Part shown: piece after piece, positions 32,038 through 41,912 of the stretch | Layout of the letters: every line of letters begins with the position of its first letter | How positions within the stretch are numbered: position 1 is the first letter of the stretch | Assembly (NCBI GenBank): GCA_017940415.1 | Contig: JAGAYR010000003.1 | Location: 1 to 64,000 of the forward strand | Reading direction: 5' to 3' | DNA length: 64,000 nucleotides | DNA from: Lachnospiraceae bacterium | GTDB taxonomy: Bacteria > Bacillota > Clostridia > Lachnospirales > Lachnospiraceae | The notes under the pieces: model-generated | What the model saw: only the letters and a program-made list of their open reading frames with translations | The model's database searches: none | Told to the model about the DNA's origin: nothing | Made by a program: the position numbers and the translations under genes

Positions 32038-33306
32038 TCAGGCAAGTGCCTGCTTGAGATCTTCGATAATGTCGTCTGCGTTTTCAAGACCTACGCTGAG
32101 TCTGATAAGATCGGGACCTACGCCTGCTGCAATAAGTTCTTCATCGGTAAGCTGTCTGTGGGTTGAAGAAGCAGGGTGAAGTACGCAGGTATGAGCATCC
32201 GCAACATGTGTCGCGATCATTGCGACCTTAAGCTTTCTCATGAAGTCCTCTGCTGCTTTTCTGCCGCCCTTTACACCGAAGGAAATAACCCCGCAGGTGC
32301 CGTTCGGCATATATTTCTGAGCAAGTTCGTAATACTTGTCACCCTTAAGTCCGGGATAAGTGATCCATGCAACCTTGTCGTTACCCTGAAGGAATTCGGC
32401 TACTTTCTGTGCGTTCTCACAATGTCTGGGCATTCTGACTGCCAGTGACTCAAGACCCAGATTGAGATAGAAAGCATTCTGGGGAGCCTGGATGGAACCG
32501 AGGTCTCTCATAAGCTGAGCGGTACACTTGGTGATGAATGCGCCTTCTTTGCCGAACTTCTCGGCATAGGTAATTCCGTGATAGCTCTCATCGGGAGTGC
32601 AGAGTCCGGGGAACTTGTCGGCATGAGCCATCCAGTCAAACTTTCCGGAATCTACGATACATCCGCCTACAGCCACATCATGTCCGTCCATATATTTGGT
32701 GGTGGAGTGAGTTACGATATCTGCTCCCCACTCGAAGGGTCTGCAGTTTATGGGAGTTGCGAAGGTATTGTCCACGATAAGGGGAACACCATGCTTATGC
32801 GCTATCTTGGAAAACTTCTCAAAATCAAATACTGTAAGAGCGGGATTTGCGATGGTTTCTCCGAAAACCAGCTTGGTGTTGGGCTTAAATGCAGCCTCCA
32901 GCTCTTCCTCGGTACAATCGGGAGAAATAAAGGTAAAATCAATACCCATCTTTCTCATGGTCACGTTAAAGAGATTGAAGGTACCGCCATATATTGAAGA
33001 GGAGGAAATAACGTGATCTCCGCAAGTTGCAAGATTGAAAACAGCAAACATATTGGCTGCCTGTCCCGAGCTTGTAAGCATTGCAGCGGTTCCGCCCTCG
33101 AGTGCCGCAATCTTGCCGGCAACATAATCATTGGTAGGGTTCTGAAGTCTGGTATAGAAATAACCGCTGGCTTCCAGATCGAAAAGCTTACCCATATCTT
33201 CGCTGGTGTCATACTTAAAAGTAGTGCTCTGAACAATGGGTATCATACGGGATTCGCCGTTTTTAGGTTCATATCCTGCCTGAATACATTTAGTTTCCTG
33301 TCTCAT
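32038..33306 (-). CDS. metY: O-acetylhomoserine sulfhydrylase
   Basis: 422 residues from ATG 33306 (GGAGG 5 bp upstream). PLP-dependent trans-sulfuration enzyme that makes homocysteine from O-acetylhomoserine and sulfide. The lysine that holds PLP is in HSTTKYMDGHDVAVGG and the phosphate-binding TSSGQAANMF is near residue 80; length and the long C-terminal part (HPASSTHRQLTDEEL) match MetY rather than the shorter MetB or MetC. It leads the metY-ybjQ-galK group and diverges from the ABC transporter at 33474, with 167 bp of regulatory DNA between. No S-box riboswitch was recognised there. Confidence 0.92.
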   Translation of the reverse strand: MRQETKCIQAGYEPKNGESRMIPIVQSTTFKYDTSEDMGKLFDLEASGYFYTRLQNPTNDYVAGKIAALEGGTAAMLTSSGQAANMFAVFNLATCGDHVISSSSIYGGTFNLFNVTMRKMGIDFTFISPDCTEEELEAAFKPNTKLVFGETIANPALTVFDFEKFSKIAHKHGVPLIVDNTFATPINCRPFEWGADIVTHSTTKYMDGHDVAVGGCIVDSGKFDWMAHADKFPGLCTPDESYHGITYAEKFGKEGAFITKCTAQLMRDLGSIQAPQNAFYLNLGLESLAVRMPRHCENAQKVAEFLQGNDKVAWITYPGLKGDKYYELAQKYMPNGTCGVISFGVKGGRKAAEDFMRKLKVAMIATHVADAHTCVLHPASSTHRQLTDEELIAAGVGPDLIRLSVGLENADDIIEDLKQALA

Positions 33307-33380
33307 CTTTCCTCCTTGTAGAACCTGAATAAAATCTTTTCTTATTTTAGACCACGGGATACACCGTCGCAAGGAAATAT

Positions 33381-33409
33381 TTGACGAACGGCGCTCCTGA
33401 CTGTAATAT
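33381..33409 (+). promoter_or_regulatory. Promoter of the ABC transporter operon
   Basis: -35 TTGACG (33381-33386) and -10 TAATAT (33404-33409) with exactly 17 bp between, about 65 bp before the substrate-binding protein ATG. Confidence 0.75.
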
Positions 33410-33473
33410 GTTACATTAGCGTACTAAAGTGCGCAACTGTATGAGGAGTGCCTGTTTAGGCAGAAAGGATATT

Positions 33474-34469
33474 ATGAAAAAGAATCTTTTCAAAAAGGCA
33501 GTTGCCCTTGCTTCTGCCGCACTTATGACCTTGTCTCTTGCAGGATGCGGAAACACCGCTTCTTCAACAAACGAGATCAAGGTTGCTGTTATCAAACAGC
33601 TCGACCATGCATCTCTTGATGAGATTGCAAATGCCATCACCGCGGAACTCGATGTCCTTGCAGAGACCAACGGAGTAACCATTACTTATACCGTATACTC
33701 AGGACAGAACGATCAGAGTACTCTCAAGCAGATCTCCGATCAGGCAGTTGCGGACGGATGTGATGTGATCATACCCATCGCAACTATGGCGGCCCAGGTT
33801 GCTGCAACCAGCACCTCTGCTTTCAAGACACCCGTTGTTTATGCTGCTATCTCCGATCCCGAAGGTGCGGGACTTACAGGAATCGAAAATGTTACCGGAA
33901 CCAGTGACATGCTCGATACCGCAACCATCATCGACATGATCTTCGCTGCGGATAACGACGCTTCCAAGATCGGACTTCTTTATTCTCTTTCCGAAGCGAA
34001 CTCAGCCCTTCCCATCGAAGAGGCTAAAGCTCTTATCGAGGAAAAGGGAGCTTCTTATGTAGAGTACACCGCTTCCACCAATGATGAGGTAGTCGCTGCG
34101 GTTTCTTCTCTTATCGCAGAGGGTGTAGATGCCATCTTCACTCCTACCGACAACGTTATCATGGCAGCAGAGCTTGCTATCTATGAGGAGCTTGCAAATG
34201 CGGGAATCCCTCACTACACCGGAGCAGACTCTTTCGTAAGAAACGGCGGATTCACCACCTGCGGCGTTAACTACACCGCTCTCGGAACCAAGACCGCCGA
34301 TCTTGCTTATCAGGCTGTTACCCAGGGAATGAACGATATGAATGATTACTACACCATGGAAGGCGGAATCGTAACCGTTAACACCGAGACCGCTAAAGCT
34401 CTGGGAATTGATTATTCCGTATTTTCTTCTTTCGGAGAAATAGTAGAAGTTACCACTTCAGAAGACTGA
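33474..34469 (+). CDS. ABC transporter substrate-binding lipoprotein (TrpX family)
   Basis: 331 residues from ATG 33474, preceded by AAAGGAT. A lipoprotein signal (ALMTLSLAGCGN, Cys at about residue 24) is followed by the periplasmic-binding fold of PF04392 type (NEIKVAVIKQLDHASLDEIA; DVIIPIATMAAQVA; PTDNVIMAAELAIYEELANA). Members close to TrpX bind tryptophan or tyrosine, but other ligands are possible. The permease and ATPase follow on the same strand after a hairpin that may lower their expression relative to this protein. No T-box or Trp-responsive RNA was seen upstream. Confidence 0.9.
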   Translation: MKKNLFKKAVALASAALMTLSLAGCGNTASSTNEIKVAVIKQLDHASLDEIANAITAELDVLAETNGVTITYTVYSGQNDQSTLKQISDQAVADGCDVIIPIATMAAQVAATSTSAFKTPVVYAAISDPEGAGLTGIENVTGTSDMLDTATIIDMIFAADNDASKIGLLYSLSEANSALPIEEAKALIEEKGASYVEYTASTNDEVVAAVSSLIAEGVDAIFTPTDNVIMAAELAIYEELANAGIPHYTGADSFVRNGGFTTCGVNYTALGTKTADLAYQAVTQGMNDMNDYYTMEGGIVTVNTETAKALGIDYSVFSSFGEIVEVTTSED

Positions 34470-34485
34470 TATGGTATATAATAGT

Positions 34486-34515
34486 ATCCGGCTTCCCGCT
34501 TAAGGGAAGCCGGAT
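34486..34515 (+). terminator. Intra-operon terminator after the binding-protein gene
   Basis: A perfect 12-bp stem, ATCCGGCTTCCC and GGGAAGCCGGAT with a 6-nt loop, followed by ATTTTTATTT. It lies between the substrate-binding protein and the permease genes, so most transcripts probably stop here. Confidence 0.85.
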
Positions 34516-34539
34516 ATTTTTATTTCAGGAGGTTTGGTT

Positions 34540-35472
34540 TTGGCCTATATCATCAAAACAGCGCTGGAACTCGGTCTGTTGTATGCTCCCATACCGCTTG
34601 CCCTGTTCCTGAGTTTCAGAATACTCAACATAGCAGATATGACCACAGACGGTTGCTTTGTTTTAGGCGCAGCCGTTTCCGTAACCTGGGCAGCAGCCGC
34701 TCATCCTTTCCTGGGAATTCCGGCAGCCATGGCAGCAGGCGCTCTGGCCGGTTTTGTGACCGCTATGCTCCAGACCAGATTCGGAGTTCCTTCAATCCTT
34801 GCAGGTATCATAACCAATTTCGGACTCTATACCGTAAACCTCATGGTCATGGGATGGAGTTCCAATGTTAATCTGCTCAAGACGGACACCATGTTCACTA
34901 TTTTCGGCAGAGAGGCTTCTTTTGCGGGAACTTATTCGGACATGCTTCTGGTTGCCTGCATAACTGTTCTTGCAGCCGCAGGACTCGTCTGGTTCTTATC
35001 CACAAGACTCGGTCTATCCATCCGTGCCACCGGCGATAATCCCGATATGGTAAGAGCATCCTCCGTTAATCCCAGATTTACAACTACTGTCGGACTGTGT
35101 GTGGCAAACTCACTCACCGCTCTCTCGGGAGCAATGGTGGGCCAGTACCAGAACACCGTTGATATCAACAGCGGTACGGGAATCGTGGTTATCGCTCTCG
35201 CATGCCTCATCATCGGTGAGACCATCCTCGGTAAAAAGAGTGTGTTCAAGGGTGTCATTGCCGCTATTCTCGGATCCATAGTTTACAGAGTAATATATGC
35301 AATCGTCCTTAAAACAAGGATCGTACCCATACAGGGACTGAAGCTTATGACAGCTCTGGTTGTGGCAATCGCGATAGCTTTTCCCTCCATCAGGGAGTAT
35401 ATGCGTTTTGCCCGTAAGAAACATACCGCTTCCAAAGGCTATGCGGTAATGGAGGATAAAGACCATGCTTGA
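34540..35472 (+). CDS. ABC transporter permease (TrpY family)
   Basis: 310 residues from TTG 34540, which has GGAGG 7 bp upstream; the earlier TTG at 34534 is too close to it. The protein is made of about eight membrane helices. The block LNIADMTTDGCFVLGAAVSV is typical of the branched-chain-like permeases that serve PF04392 binding proteins, and the EAA-like loop is ATGDNPDMVRASSVNP. The last residues overlap the ATPase gene by 8 bp. Substrate follows that of the binding protein and is not known. Confidence 0.9.
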   Translation: MAYIIKTALELGLLYAPIPLALFLSFRILNIADMTTDGCFVLGAAVSVTWAAAAHPFLGIPAAMAAGALAGFVTAMLQTRFGVPSILAGIITNFGLYTVNLMVMGWSSNVNLLKTDTMFTIFGREASFAGTYSDMLLVACITVLAAAGLVWFLSTRLGLSIRATGDNPDMVRASSVNPRFTTTVGLCVANSLTALSGAMVGQYQNTVDINSGTGIVVIALACLIIGETILGKKSVFKGVIAAILGSIVYRVIYAIVLKTRIVPIQGLKLMTALVVAIAIAFPSIREYMRFARKKHTASKGYAVMEDKDHA

Positions 35473-36265
35473 GATCAGAAATATCAGCAAAACTTTCGCC
35501 CCCGGTACCGTAAATGAAAAAAAGGCCCTGAGCGGTCTGTCACTTAATGTGGAGGACGGCGATTTCATCACCATAATCGGTTCAAACGGCGCAGGAAAAT
35601 CCACACTCTTCAACGCCATAGCAGGTTCGTTTTTCGTGGATGAAGGGTTTATTTTCCTCGGAGGCCAGGACATAACCTATCTTGAGGAGCACAAAAGAAG
35701 CCGTGTCATCGGACGTATGTTTCAGGATCCTCTCAAAGGCACCGCTCCTTCCATGACCATCGAGGAAAATCTGGCACTTGCATACCTGAGGTCTTCCGAA
35801 GGAACTTCCCCCTTCAGCAGGATATCCGCAAGAGACAAGGATAATTTCAGGGAACAGTTATCTAAACTGGGCATGAGACTTGAAGACCGAATGAAGGATC
35901 CCGTGGGACTGTTATCCGGCGGACAGAGGCAGGCACTTACGCTTCTCATGGCCACCATTGTCACTCCCAAGGTACTTCTCCTTGATGAGCACACGGCAGC
36001 TCTCGACCCGGGAACAGCAGAGAAAGTCATTGAACTTACCAAGAGCATCGTTGACGGTGGACACATTACCTGTCTCATGATCACCCACAACATGAAACAA
36101 GCACTAAACATCGGTAACAGAACGCTCCTGATGAATGACGGTCATATAGTACTGGATGTAAGCGGTGAAGAAAGATCCGAATTAACACCCGGTGATCTTA
36201 TAGAAAAATTCCGCAATAAAGTCGGAGAAGACCTGGATAACGACAGGATCCTTCTCTCTACCTGA
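35465..36265 (+). CDS. ABC transporter ATP-binding protein (TrpZ family)
   Basis: 266 residues. Walker A is IGSNGAGKSTLFN, the signature is LLSGGQRQALTLLMA and Walker B is VLLLDEHTAALDP, followed by the H-loop ITHNMKQAL. The subfamily carries E or H at the catalytic position; here DEHTAALDP has the Glu. It overlaps the permease gene by 8 bp and completes a three-gene importer. A terminator (36281-36310) follows at once. Confidence 0.92.
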   Translation: MLEIRNISKTFAPGTVNEKKALSGLSLNVEDGDFITIIGSNGAGKSTLFNAIAGSFFVDEGFIFLGGQDITYLEEHKRSRVIGRMFQDPLKGTAPSMTIEENLALAYLRSSEGTSPFSRISARDKDNFREQLSKLGMRLEDRMKDPVGLLSGGQRQALTLLMATIVTPKVLLLDEHTAALDPGTAEKVIELTKSIVDGGHITCLMITHNMKQALNIGNRTLLMNDGHIVLDVSGEERSELTPGDLIEKFRNKVGEDLDNDRILLST

Positions 36266-36280
36266 TAAAAGATACACGCA

Positions 36281-36310
36281 AAAAGAGGACCCGCAATCGG
36301 GTCCTCTTTT
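36281..36310. terminator. Bidirectional terminator between converging genes
   Basis: A perfect 12-bp stem AAAAGAGGACCC and GGGTCCTCTTTT with a 6-nt loop and A/T tails on both sides. It can end both the ABC operon (plus) and the DUF3048 gene (minus). Confidence 0.88.
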
Positions 36311-36323
36311 AAAATTCAGATTA

Positions 36324-37556
36324 TCAATAGATCGTAAAGGTTTTGTATTTATCCCATACAAGGCATATCCAGGTCTTTCCTTTGTTGAGGATCACTTCGT
36401 CGCCGGTCTCGGCATCGTAGTATCTGGTCTGCGCATATACGGAAGAATTGTAGTTCAGGTTTTCATCAAAGGGAAGATCTCTTTTCCATACAAGAGGAAT
36501 GCACTTTCCGTTGGTAAAAAGAACTCCTTCTCCGACTCCGGCTACGTTGAAATTCATATAGCCGAGATCATCATTTTCAAACCTATCTCCAGATACGAAT
36601 TTGATGATGACATTTGTTACCGCAACCTGCTCTCCGTTGTATTCATCGATATGGGGAGCACCGTTCTGATATCTGTAATACAGCTTGTCATCTTCGTTAT
36701 ATTCGAAATAAGGATTAAGTTCGCTGTATCCGTTAGGTGCTGACTGGTTTGAATTACCGCCGGGATAGATCACATTCGAATCAGGGTAATCCTCATACTC
36801 TGCCAGGTGTGCATCGGTGGCAAATACAAGGGGGAAGGTGTAATCGGGGGTAGGATACTTGGTATCATATCCCAGTCTTGAAACAGCCGAATTATAACCT
36901 TCTATGGTCATAAGACCGGTATATTCAAGGGAATATCCCAATTCCTGACGATCCTTATCTCTTGAGAACGCTTCGTCAGCGGTAACATTGACACCGGAAA
37001 CTGAAGCACTGACATTATCTACCAGATCGCTGTTCAGAAGAGGGCCGACATAAGCTGCCGCAAGTCCCCAGTTACAATAGATTGCATCATAGCTGAGTGC
37101 TTCAAGCAGGAAATAATGTCTGCTGCTTCTGATGGGTTCTATATATTCAAGATCTCCGTAGTTCTGGAATATACCCATAAGTCTGGTACAGCTGCATTTC
37201 TCCATGGGAGCTTCGTATACGACTTCCGCATATGAAATACCGTACTGAGGAAGAGCATTGCGGTTGTTGGGTATCATAACCGCCATGGGTCTTCTGTAGG
37301 CAACCTCTGTATCTACCCATTCACCGGTCAGATAGCTCTCTATCTTGCCGTCTTTTTCATATCTCTCGCCTATGGCCATAAGGCCGGGATCGTATTGATT
37401 GGAAGAACTGGGGCTGGGTGAAGGATCCGTAGTTGTAACCGGCGTTGAAGAGGGATCCTCATGAGGCTGATAATCCGCGGGACTGCATCCTGCGATCAAT
37501 ACAGCGAGCGCCGCAGCCATACATATGCTTTTTTTGGCTATTTTCTTAAGATGCAT
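36324..37556 (-). CDS. DUF3048 lipoprotein (YerB-like)
   Basis: 410 residues. The N-terminus is a lipoprotein signal (AAALAVLIAGCSPADY, Cys at about 24) and a Ser/Thr/Pro-rich linker to about residue 55. The DUF3048 domain follows, with RRPMAVMIPNNRNALPQYG, SYAEVVYEAPMEKCSCTR and EPIRSSRHYFLLEAL. YerB-like proteins are exported and of uncertain function. The upstream tRNA-Leu ends 42 bp before the start codon with no strong terminator between, so the tRNA promoter may read into this gene. No good ribosome binding site is apparent before ATG 37556 (TAAGATT...). Confidence 0.87.
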   Translation of the reverse strand: MHLKKIAKKSICMAAALAVLIAGCSPADYQPHEDPSSTPVTTTDPSPSPSSSNQYDPGLMAIGERYEKDGKIESYLTGEWVDTEVAYRRPMAVMIPNNRNALPQYGISYAEVVYEAPMEKCSCTRLMGIFQNYGDLEYIEPIRSSRHYFLLEALSYDAIYCNWGLAAAYVGPLLNSDLVDNVSASVSGVNVTADEAFSRDKDRQELGYSLEYTGLMTIEGYNSAVSRLGYDTKYPTPDYTFPLVFATDAHLAEYEDYPDSNVIYPGGNSNQSAPNGYSELNPYFEYNEDDKLYYRYQNGAPHIDEYNGEQVAVTNVIIKFVSGDRFENDDLGYMNFNVAGVGEGVLFTNGKCIPLVWKRDLPFDENLNYNSSVYAQTRYYDAETGDEVILNKGKTWICLVWDKYKTFTIY

Positions 37557-37598
37557 AATCTTATTTATATCAAAAAAATAATTTTTTACATGTTAAAA

Positions 37599-37682
37599 TG
37601 CGGGTAGCCGGACTCGAACCGGCACGGAGTCGCCCCCGAGGGATTTTAAGTCCCTTGCGTCTACCTATTTCGCCATACCCGC
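37599..37682 (-). tRNA. tRNA-Leu (anticodon UAA)
   Basis: An 84-nt class II tRNA. The acceptor arms GCGGGTA and TACCCGC pair perfectly. The anticodon loop is ACTTAAAAT with UAA at its centre, and a long variable arm (CGGGGGCGACTCCG) and the GGTTCGAGTCC T-arm are present. The discriminator is A and no CCA is encoded. A promoter overlaps the 3' end of the GH13 gene just upstream. It lies between that gene and the DUF3048 lipoprotein. Confidence 0.95.
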
Positions 37683-37703
37683 ATGCTTAATCTGCAAGTG
37701 AGA

Positions 37704-37732
37704 ATTTTATCATACAGATTTATAAAAAGCAA
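37704..37732 (-). promoter_or_regulatory. tRNA-Leu promoter
   Basis: Minus-strand -35 TTGCTT (37727-37732) and -10 TAAAAT (37704-37709) with 17 bp between, partly within the last codons of the GH13 gene and about 20 bp ahead of the tRNA 5' end. Confidence 0.6.
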
Positions 37733-39821
37733 GAATAGTGGCTGATTCGGCAGGTACTGTAATATCCAATATTCCGCATTTTAAGCTGTACTGCTCTCCG
37801 CCCATATTATAACCTTTTTTGTCCGTGGAAAAAACAGTCTTCATAATTCCGGATCTGGTGGTTCCGATCTCCCATACGGTCAGATCCTTATGAACCGGCG
37901 TATCATTATTGTTTATGATAACCAGAATCTGTTCATTTCGGTCAAATCTTCCGTAAGCGATAAAATTATAATCGCTGTCCACCATCTTAATGGAACCGGT
38001 CCTGAAAACAGGATGTCTGTGTCTTAAAGAGATCAAATCCCTGTGAAAAGAGATCATTTCCTTATCTTCGCGTCCCCAGGGATAAGTACGTCTGTTGTCG
38101 GGATCGGTAAATCCGCAGACTCCGGCTTCATCTCCGTAGTAGATCGTAGGTGCTCCCATCCAGGTCATCTGTATTACAACAGCTTCCCTGAAAACCGCTT
38201 TATCGATATTCTTTTCCGCAGCTTCGTGGCCCAGCGTTCCGGTTCTTCCCACCATGTGATTAGTCCTGGTAAGGAATCTGGAGTGGTCGTGATTGGATAG
38301 TTCATTCATGGCAGACTGCATGCTGGGAGTGGAGAAAGTCGCTCCGTGGTGAGTCATTGCTCCCCAGAATCCGTCCGCATTTCCAAGGAGATCTTCCCTG
38401 AAATCATCGGAATGCTTCTCCATTCCGGTGAGAAACCAGGTTACGGGCTCCATGAACGCATCATAGTTCATGACCGAATCCCATTCATCACCCTGAAGCC
38501 ATGCTTTTTTATCACCGTAATGCTCTGCGAGAATAAGGGCATTGGGATTTGCTTCTTTAACAGCTTTACGGAATCTCTTCCAGAATTTGTGATTATACTC
38601 CTGGGAATGTCCCAGGTCTGCCGCAACGTCCAATCTCCATCCGTCCGCGCAGAAAGGTTCGGAAACCCACTTTGCGGCGATCTTCAGAACATATTCCACA
38701 AGTTCCTCAGAGCCTTCGTAATTGAGCTTTGGAAGGGTATCATATCCCCACCATCCGTCATATGAACCGTTGTAAGGCCATCCGTTCTCGTTGTTAAAAG
38801 AGAAATAGCTGTGGTACGGACTTGAGGAACTTACATAAGCCCCCTTGTCATAACCGTATTCATTCTCGTATATCCTTTCCCTGTCCATCCATTTATTGAA
38901 TGATCCGCAATGGTTGAACACACCGTCCAGGATAACCTTCATGCCTCGTTTATGGGCTTCTTTGACAACTTCGATAAAAAGTTCGTCACTTGCCGTGAGA
39001 TTGGCCATTCCCGCAACTCTTCTGGTATACCTGGTGGCCAGTCTGTTTTCCGTCGCTCCCTCGGGGAGTACGTCTCCTCCGTCATCCACGATCTTTCCGA
39101 AATGAGGATCTATATGATCGTAGTCCTGAATATCATATTTGTGATTCGATGGGGATACAAAAAGAGGATTGAAATATATTACCTCAATTCCGAGACTCTT
39201 GAGGTAATCCATTTTATCAAGAACGCCCTGAAGGTCTCCTCCGTAGAAATTTCTCACATCCATCTGTGAGGGAGGAGCATACCAGTCCTCGACCTTATGT
39301 ACGGGCTGTCCGATATAGAGATATTCGTTATCAAGAACATCATTGGTCTTGTCGCCGTTACAGAAACGATCGACATAGATCTGATACATTACCGCACCCT
39401 TACTCCAATCGGGAGTAGAGAATCCGGGAAAAACAACAAAATCGTAATACTCGTTGGGATCGGTAACCGCACCCCTGGAGTCAAAATATACTTTCAGAGC
39501 ACCGGATATTATCTCGAAATGATAAGCAAGCTTCTTATCTGAGATCTCCATTCTGGTCTCGTAATAATCGAAATGTCTTTCAGTCTCGGTTTTGGTCATG
39601 ACGAGCCTTTTGCCGCCACTGACAAGCAGAACTACATCCACGTTATTCTTAGCCGTTCTGAACCTGACGGTGATCTCTTCACCGGGCTCCGGTTCTTCGG
39701 GATTCAGATAATTGGATGTGGTATCGGAATAGAGAGCCCTTACGTTAAATACGGCTCTCATTGAAAGAATATAGTCCTGATTGTTCAGAACTCTCTTCCG
39801 ATGTATCAAATCTGCAGACAT
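37710..39821 (-). CDS. GH13 alpha-glycosidase (neopullulanase/maltogenic amylase type)
   Basis: 703 residues, with no signal peptide, so cytoplasmic. The N-terminal 130 residues are a beta-rich CBM34-like domain, which is usual for GH13 subfamily 20 enzymes acting on maltodextrins and cyclodextrins. The catalytic barrel carries GMKVILDGVFNHCG, CADGWRLDVAADLG (nucleophile Asp), ALILAEHYGDKK (acid/base Glu) and NELSNHDHSRFLT (third acid), followed by MGAPTIYYGDEAG. The protein is somewhat longer than standard neopullulanase (about 590) because of an insertion after VDDGGDVLPEGATENRL. It stands alone with its own promoter and complements GlgB in alpha-glucan handling. Confidence 0.92.
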   Translation of the reverse strand: MSADLIHRKRVLNNQDYILSMRAVFNVRALYSDTTSNYLNPEEPEPGEEITVRFRTAKNNVDVVLLVSGGKRLVMTKTETERHFDYYETRMEISDKKLAYHFEIISGALKVYFDSRGAVTDPNEYYDFVVFPGFSTPDWSKGAVMYQIYVDRFCNGDKTNDVLDNEYLYIGQPVHKVEDWYAPPSQMDVRNFYGGDLQGVLDKMDYLKSLGIEVIYFNPLFVSPSNHKYDIQDYDHIDPHFGKIVDDGGDVLPEGATENRLATRYTRRVAGMANLTASDELFIEVVKEAHKRGMKVILDGVFNHCGSFNKWMDRERIYENEYGYDKGAYVSSSSPYHSYFSFNNENGWPYNGSYDGWWGYDTLPKLNYEGSEELVEYVLKIAAKWVSEPFCADGWRLDVAADLGHSQEYNHKFWKRFRKAVKEANPNALILAEHYGDKKAWLQGDEWDSVMNYDAFMEPVTWFLTGMEKHSDDFREDLLGNADGFWGAMTHHGATFSTPSMQSAMNELSNHDHSRFLTRTNHMVGRTGTLGHEAAEKNIDKAVFREAVVIQMTWMGAPTIYYGDEAGVCGFTDPDNRRTYPWGREDKEMISFHRDLISLRHRHPVFRTGSIKMVDSDYNFIAYGRFDRNEQILVIINNNDTPVHKDLTVWEIGTTRSGIMKTVFSTDKKGYNMGGEQYSLKCGILDITVPAESATILAFYKSV

Positions 39822-39855
39822 GAATTCCTCCGCTACGTCTATAAAACCACAAAAT

Positions 39856-39884
39856 ATTGTAGCTCATTTCCCCGACCTACACAA
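39856..39884 (-). promoter_or_regulatory. Promoter of the GH13 gene
   Basis: Minus-strand -35 TTGTGT (39879-39884) and -10 TACAAT (39856-39861) with 17 bp between, about 35 bp before ATG 39821 and right after the ftsH terminator. Confidence 0.6.
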
Positions 39885-39900
39885 GTTAAACGAAAAAGAA

Positions 39901-39927
39901 AAAAGACAGCCGGGGAAGCTGTCTTTT
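39901..39927 (-). terminator. Terminator of ftsH operon
   Basis: AAAAGACAGC and GCTGTCTTTT form a 10-bp stem with a 7-nt loop. On the minus strand a T-rich tract (TTTTCTTTTTCG) follows. Lies about 150 bp past the ftsH stop; nothing else codes in 39928-40075. Confidence 0.85.
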
Positions 39928-40075
39928 CTCCAGAGAATCTATCTCTTTGGGGTATTTCCAAAACAAAATGTATTGGGGGTACATGTATATAGTAGCACCC
40001 GACCGTATTTTGCAAAATGGCACAGATTCACAAACTTCACGAAGCCTTTGCCATCTTTTTGTGCAAATCTCACAA

Positions 40076-41893
40076 TCAATTTGTTCCGAAAAGTGCCTCG
40101 AACTCTTCTCTGCCGATTTTTTCTTTTTCCAGAAGGAGCTCTGCACACTTATGAAGTACGTCTTCGTGCTCAAGAATAAGATCCTTGGCTTTCTTGTAAC
40201 AGTCATCGATAATGCTTCTGACTTCTTTATCGATCTGGCTTGCTACGTCCTCACTGTGGGACTTGGCATGGGCAAGGTCACGTCCGATAAAGACTTCATC
40301 GTCTTCGTCATCGTAGCATACGACACCGATATTATCGCTCATTCCGTATCTGGTAACCATGCTCTTGGCTTCCTTGGTAGCTTTCTTGATATCGGAGGAA
40401 GCGCCGGTTGTGATATCTCCGAATATGATCTCTTCTGCGATCCTGCCGCCGAGAGTCACCATGATATCCTGAAGCATCCTGCCTTTGGAAAGGAACATCT
40501 CATCCCTGTCGGGGAGAGGCATTGTATAACCTGCGGCACCTACGCCCGTGGGAATGATGGATACTGAATAAACAGGTCCCACATCGGGAAGAACATGGAA
40601 CAGGATCGCATGTCCCGCCTCGTGATAAGCAGTGATCTTCTTTTCCTTCTCGGAAATGATACGGCTCTTTTTCTCGGTTCCCATTCCGACCTTTACAAAT
40701 GCTGTCTTGATCTGGTCGGCGGTAATGAAGGGACTTCCGCTTCTTGCTGCGCCGATGGCAGCTTCGTTCATAAGGTTCTCAAGATCCGCTCCGGTAAACC
40801 CTGCGGTTGTACGTGCAATGTTCTCGAGATTAACATCTTCGGCAAGCTTTTTATTTCTTGCGTGGACTTTAAGGATCTCTTCTCTTCCGGCAACATCGGG
40901 TCTCTGAACCGTTACCTTACGGTCAAATCTTCCGGGTCTTAAGATTGCGGGATCCAGGATATCAACTCTGTTGGTTGCCGCCATGACGATAATTCCGGAG
41001 TTTTCTTTAAATCCGTCCATCTCAACAAGGAGCTGGTTTAAAGTCTGCTCTCTCTCGTCATGTCCGCCGCCGAGACCGGTTCCTCTTCTTCTTGCAACCG
41101 CATCTATCTCATCGATAAAAATAATACAGGGCATGCGCTTCTTGGCTTCTTCAAACAGATCTCTTACTCTGGAAGCACCGACACCTACGAACATTTCTAC
41201 GAAGTCGGATCCGGAAATTGATAAGAAAGGAACTTTAGCTTCTCCGGCTACGGCCTTGGCAAGTAATGTTTTACCTGTTCCGGGAGCACCCTCCAGGAGA
41301 ACACCCTTGGGAATTCTTGCTCCGAGACTTGAATATTTTCCGGGATCTTTGAGGAAATCTACAATCTCCGCAAGTTCTTCTTTTTCTTCTTTAAGACCTG
41401 CAACATCCGCAAAAGTTATCTTTCCGTCACCGTTGATGATGTTGATCCTTATCTTGCCGAAATTCAGCATCCGGCTTCCCTGACTCTGTCCCTGGGCGGA
41501 TCCGAAGAGCGCCGACATCAGGAATACCGCTACAAAGGCAAGCAGTATGATGGGGATAAGTATGTTTACTATCCAGTTAGAGACCGCTTTATCTTTGATA
41601 ACGGGATCTATGCCCCCTTCTCTGAGAGCAGTGTCGGCTTCATTTACATCCGTTACATATACTCTCTGAATGGCTCCGTTTTTTAACTTGACCGCGACGT
41701 AACCGGTCTTTCCCGACGTGTCGGGAGTTATCTCGCACGCCTGAATCTTGCCCTCTGCCAGGTCACTCTGAAGCTGTCCGTATGAATATGAAGTGGAATT
41801 TCCCTTAAGGGTCTGTAATATCCACACCAGTATCAGTATGAAAAAGATCAGCCACAGATACGATCTGAACGGGTTTCTAGCACTTTTTTCCAA
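40076..41893 (-). CDS. ftsH: ATP-dependent zinc metalloprotease FtsH
   Basis: 605 residues. Membrane AAA+ protease that degrades misplaced or damaged membrane proteins and regulators. Two membrane helices (about residues 12-27 and 110-130) frame a small external domain. The AAA module has [13 protein letters not shown] (Walker A), [11 protein letters not shown] (Walker B) and the second region of homology [20 protein letters not shown]. The zinc site is [10 protein letters not shown] with the third ligand region in the C-terminal protease domain. It follows hpt by 19 bp. The HflKC partners are encoded at 523-2506. Confidence 0.97.
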   Translation of the reverse strand: MEKSARNPFRSYLWLIFFILILVWILQTLKGNSTSYSYGQLQSDLAEGKIQACEITPDTSGKTGYVAVKLKNGAIQRVYVTDVNEADTALREGGIDPVIKDKAVSNWIVNILIPIILLAFVAVFLMSALFGSAQGQSQGSRMLNFGKIRINIINGDGKITFADVAGLKEEKEELAEIVDFLKDPGKYSSLGARIPKGVLLEGAPGTGKTLLAKAVAGEAKVPFLSISGSDFVEMFVGVGASRVRDLFEEAKKRMPCIIFIDEIDAVARRRGTGLGGGHDEREQTLNQLLVEMDGFKENSGIIVMAATNRVDILDPAILRPGRFDRKVTVQRPDVAGREEILKVHARNKKLAEDVNLENIARTTAGFTGADLENLMNEAAIGAARSGSPFITADQIKTAFVKVGMGTEKKSRIISEKEKKITAYHEAGHAILFHVLPDVGPVYSVSIIPTGVGAAGYTMPLPDRDEMFLSKGRMLQDIMVTLGGRIAEEIIFGDITTGASSDIKKATKEAKSMVTRYGMSDNIGVVCYDDEDDEVFIGRDLAHAKSHSEDVASQIDKEVRSIIDDCYKKAKDLILEHEDVLHKCAELLLEKEKIGREEFEALFGTN

Positions 41894-41912
41894 AATAATT
41901 CCTCCAGACGGA

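Noticed and set aside
33307-33473. T-box, S-box or other riboswitch between metY and the TrpX-type gene
   Set aside because: Only ordinary promoter elements were found; no T-box bulge or SAM-riboswitch consensus could be recognised.
39928-40075. Small gene or RNA between GH13 and ftsH
   Set aside because: The stretch contains a loose GGGTGC/GTACCC hairpin but no frame with a ribosome binding site and no known RNA pattern.
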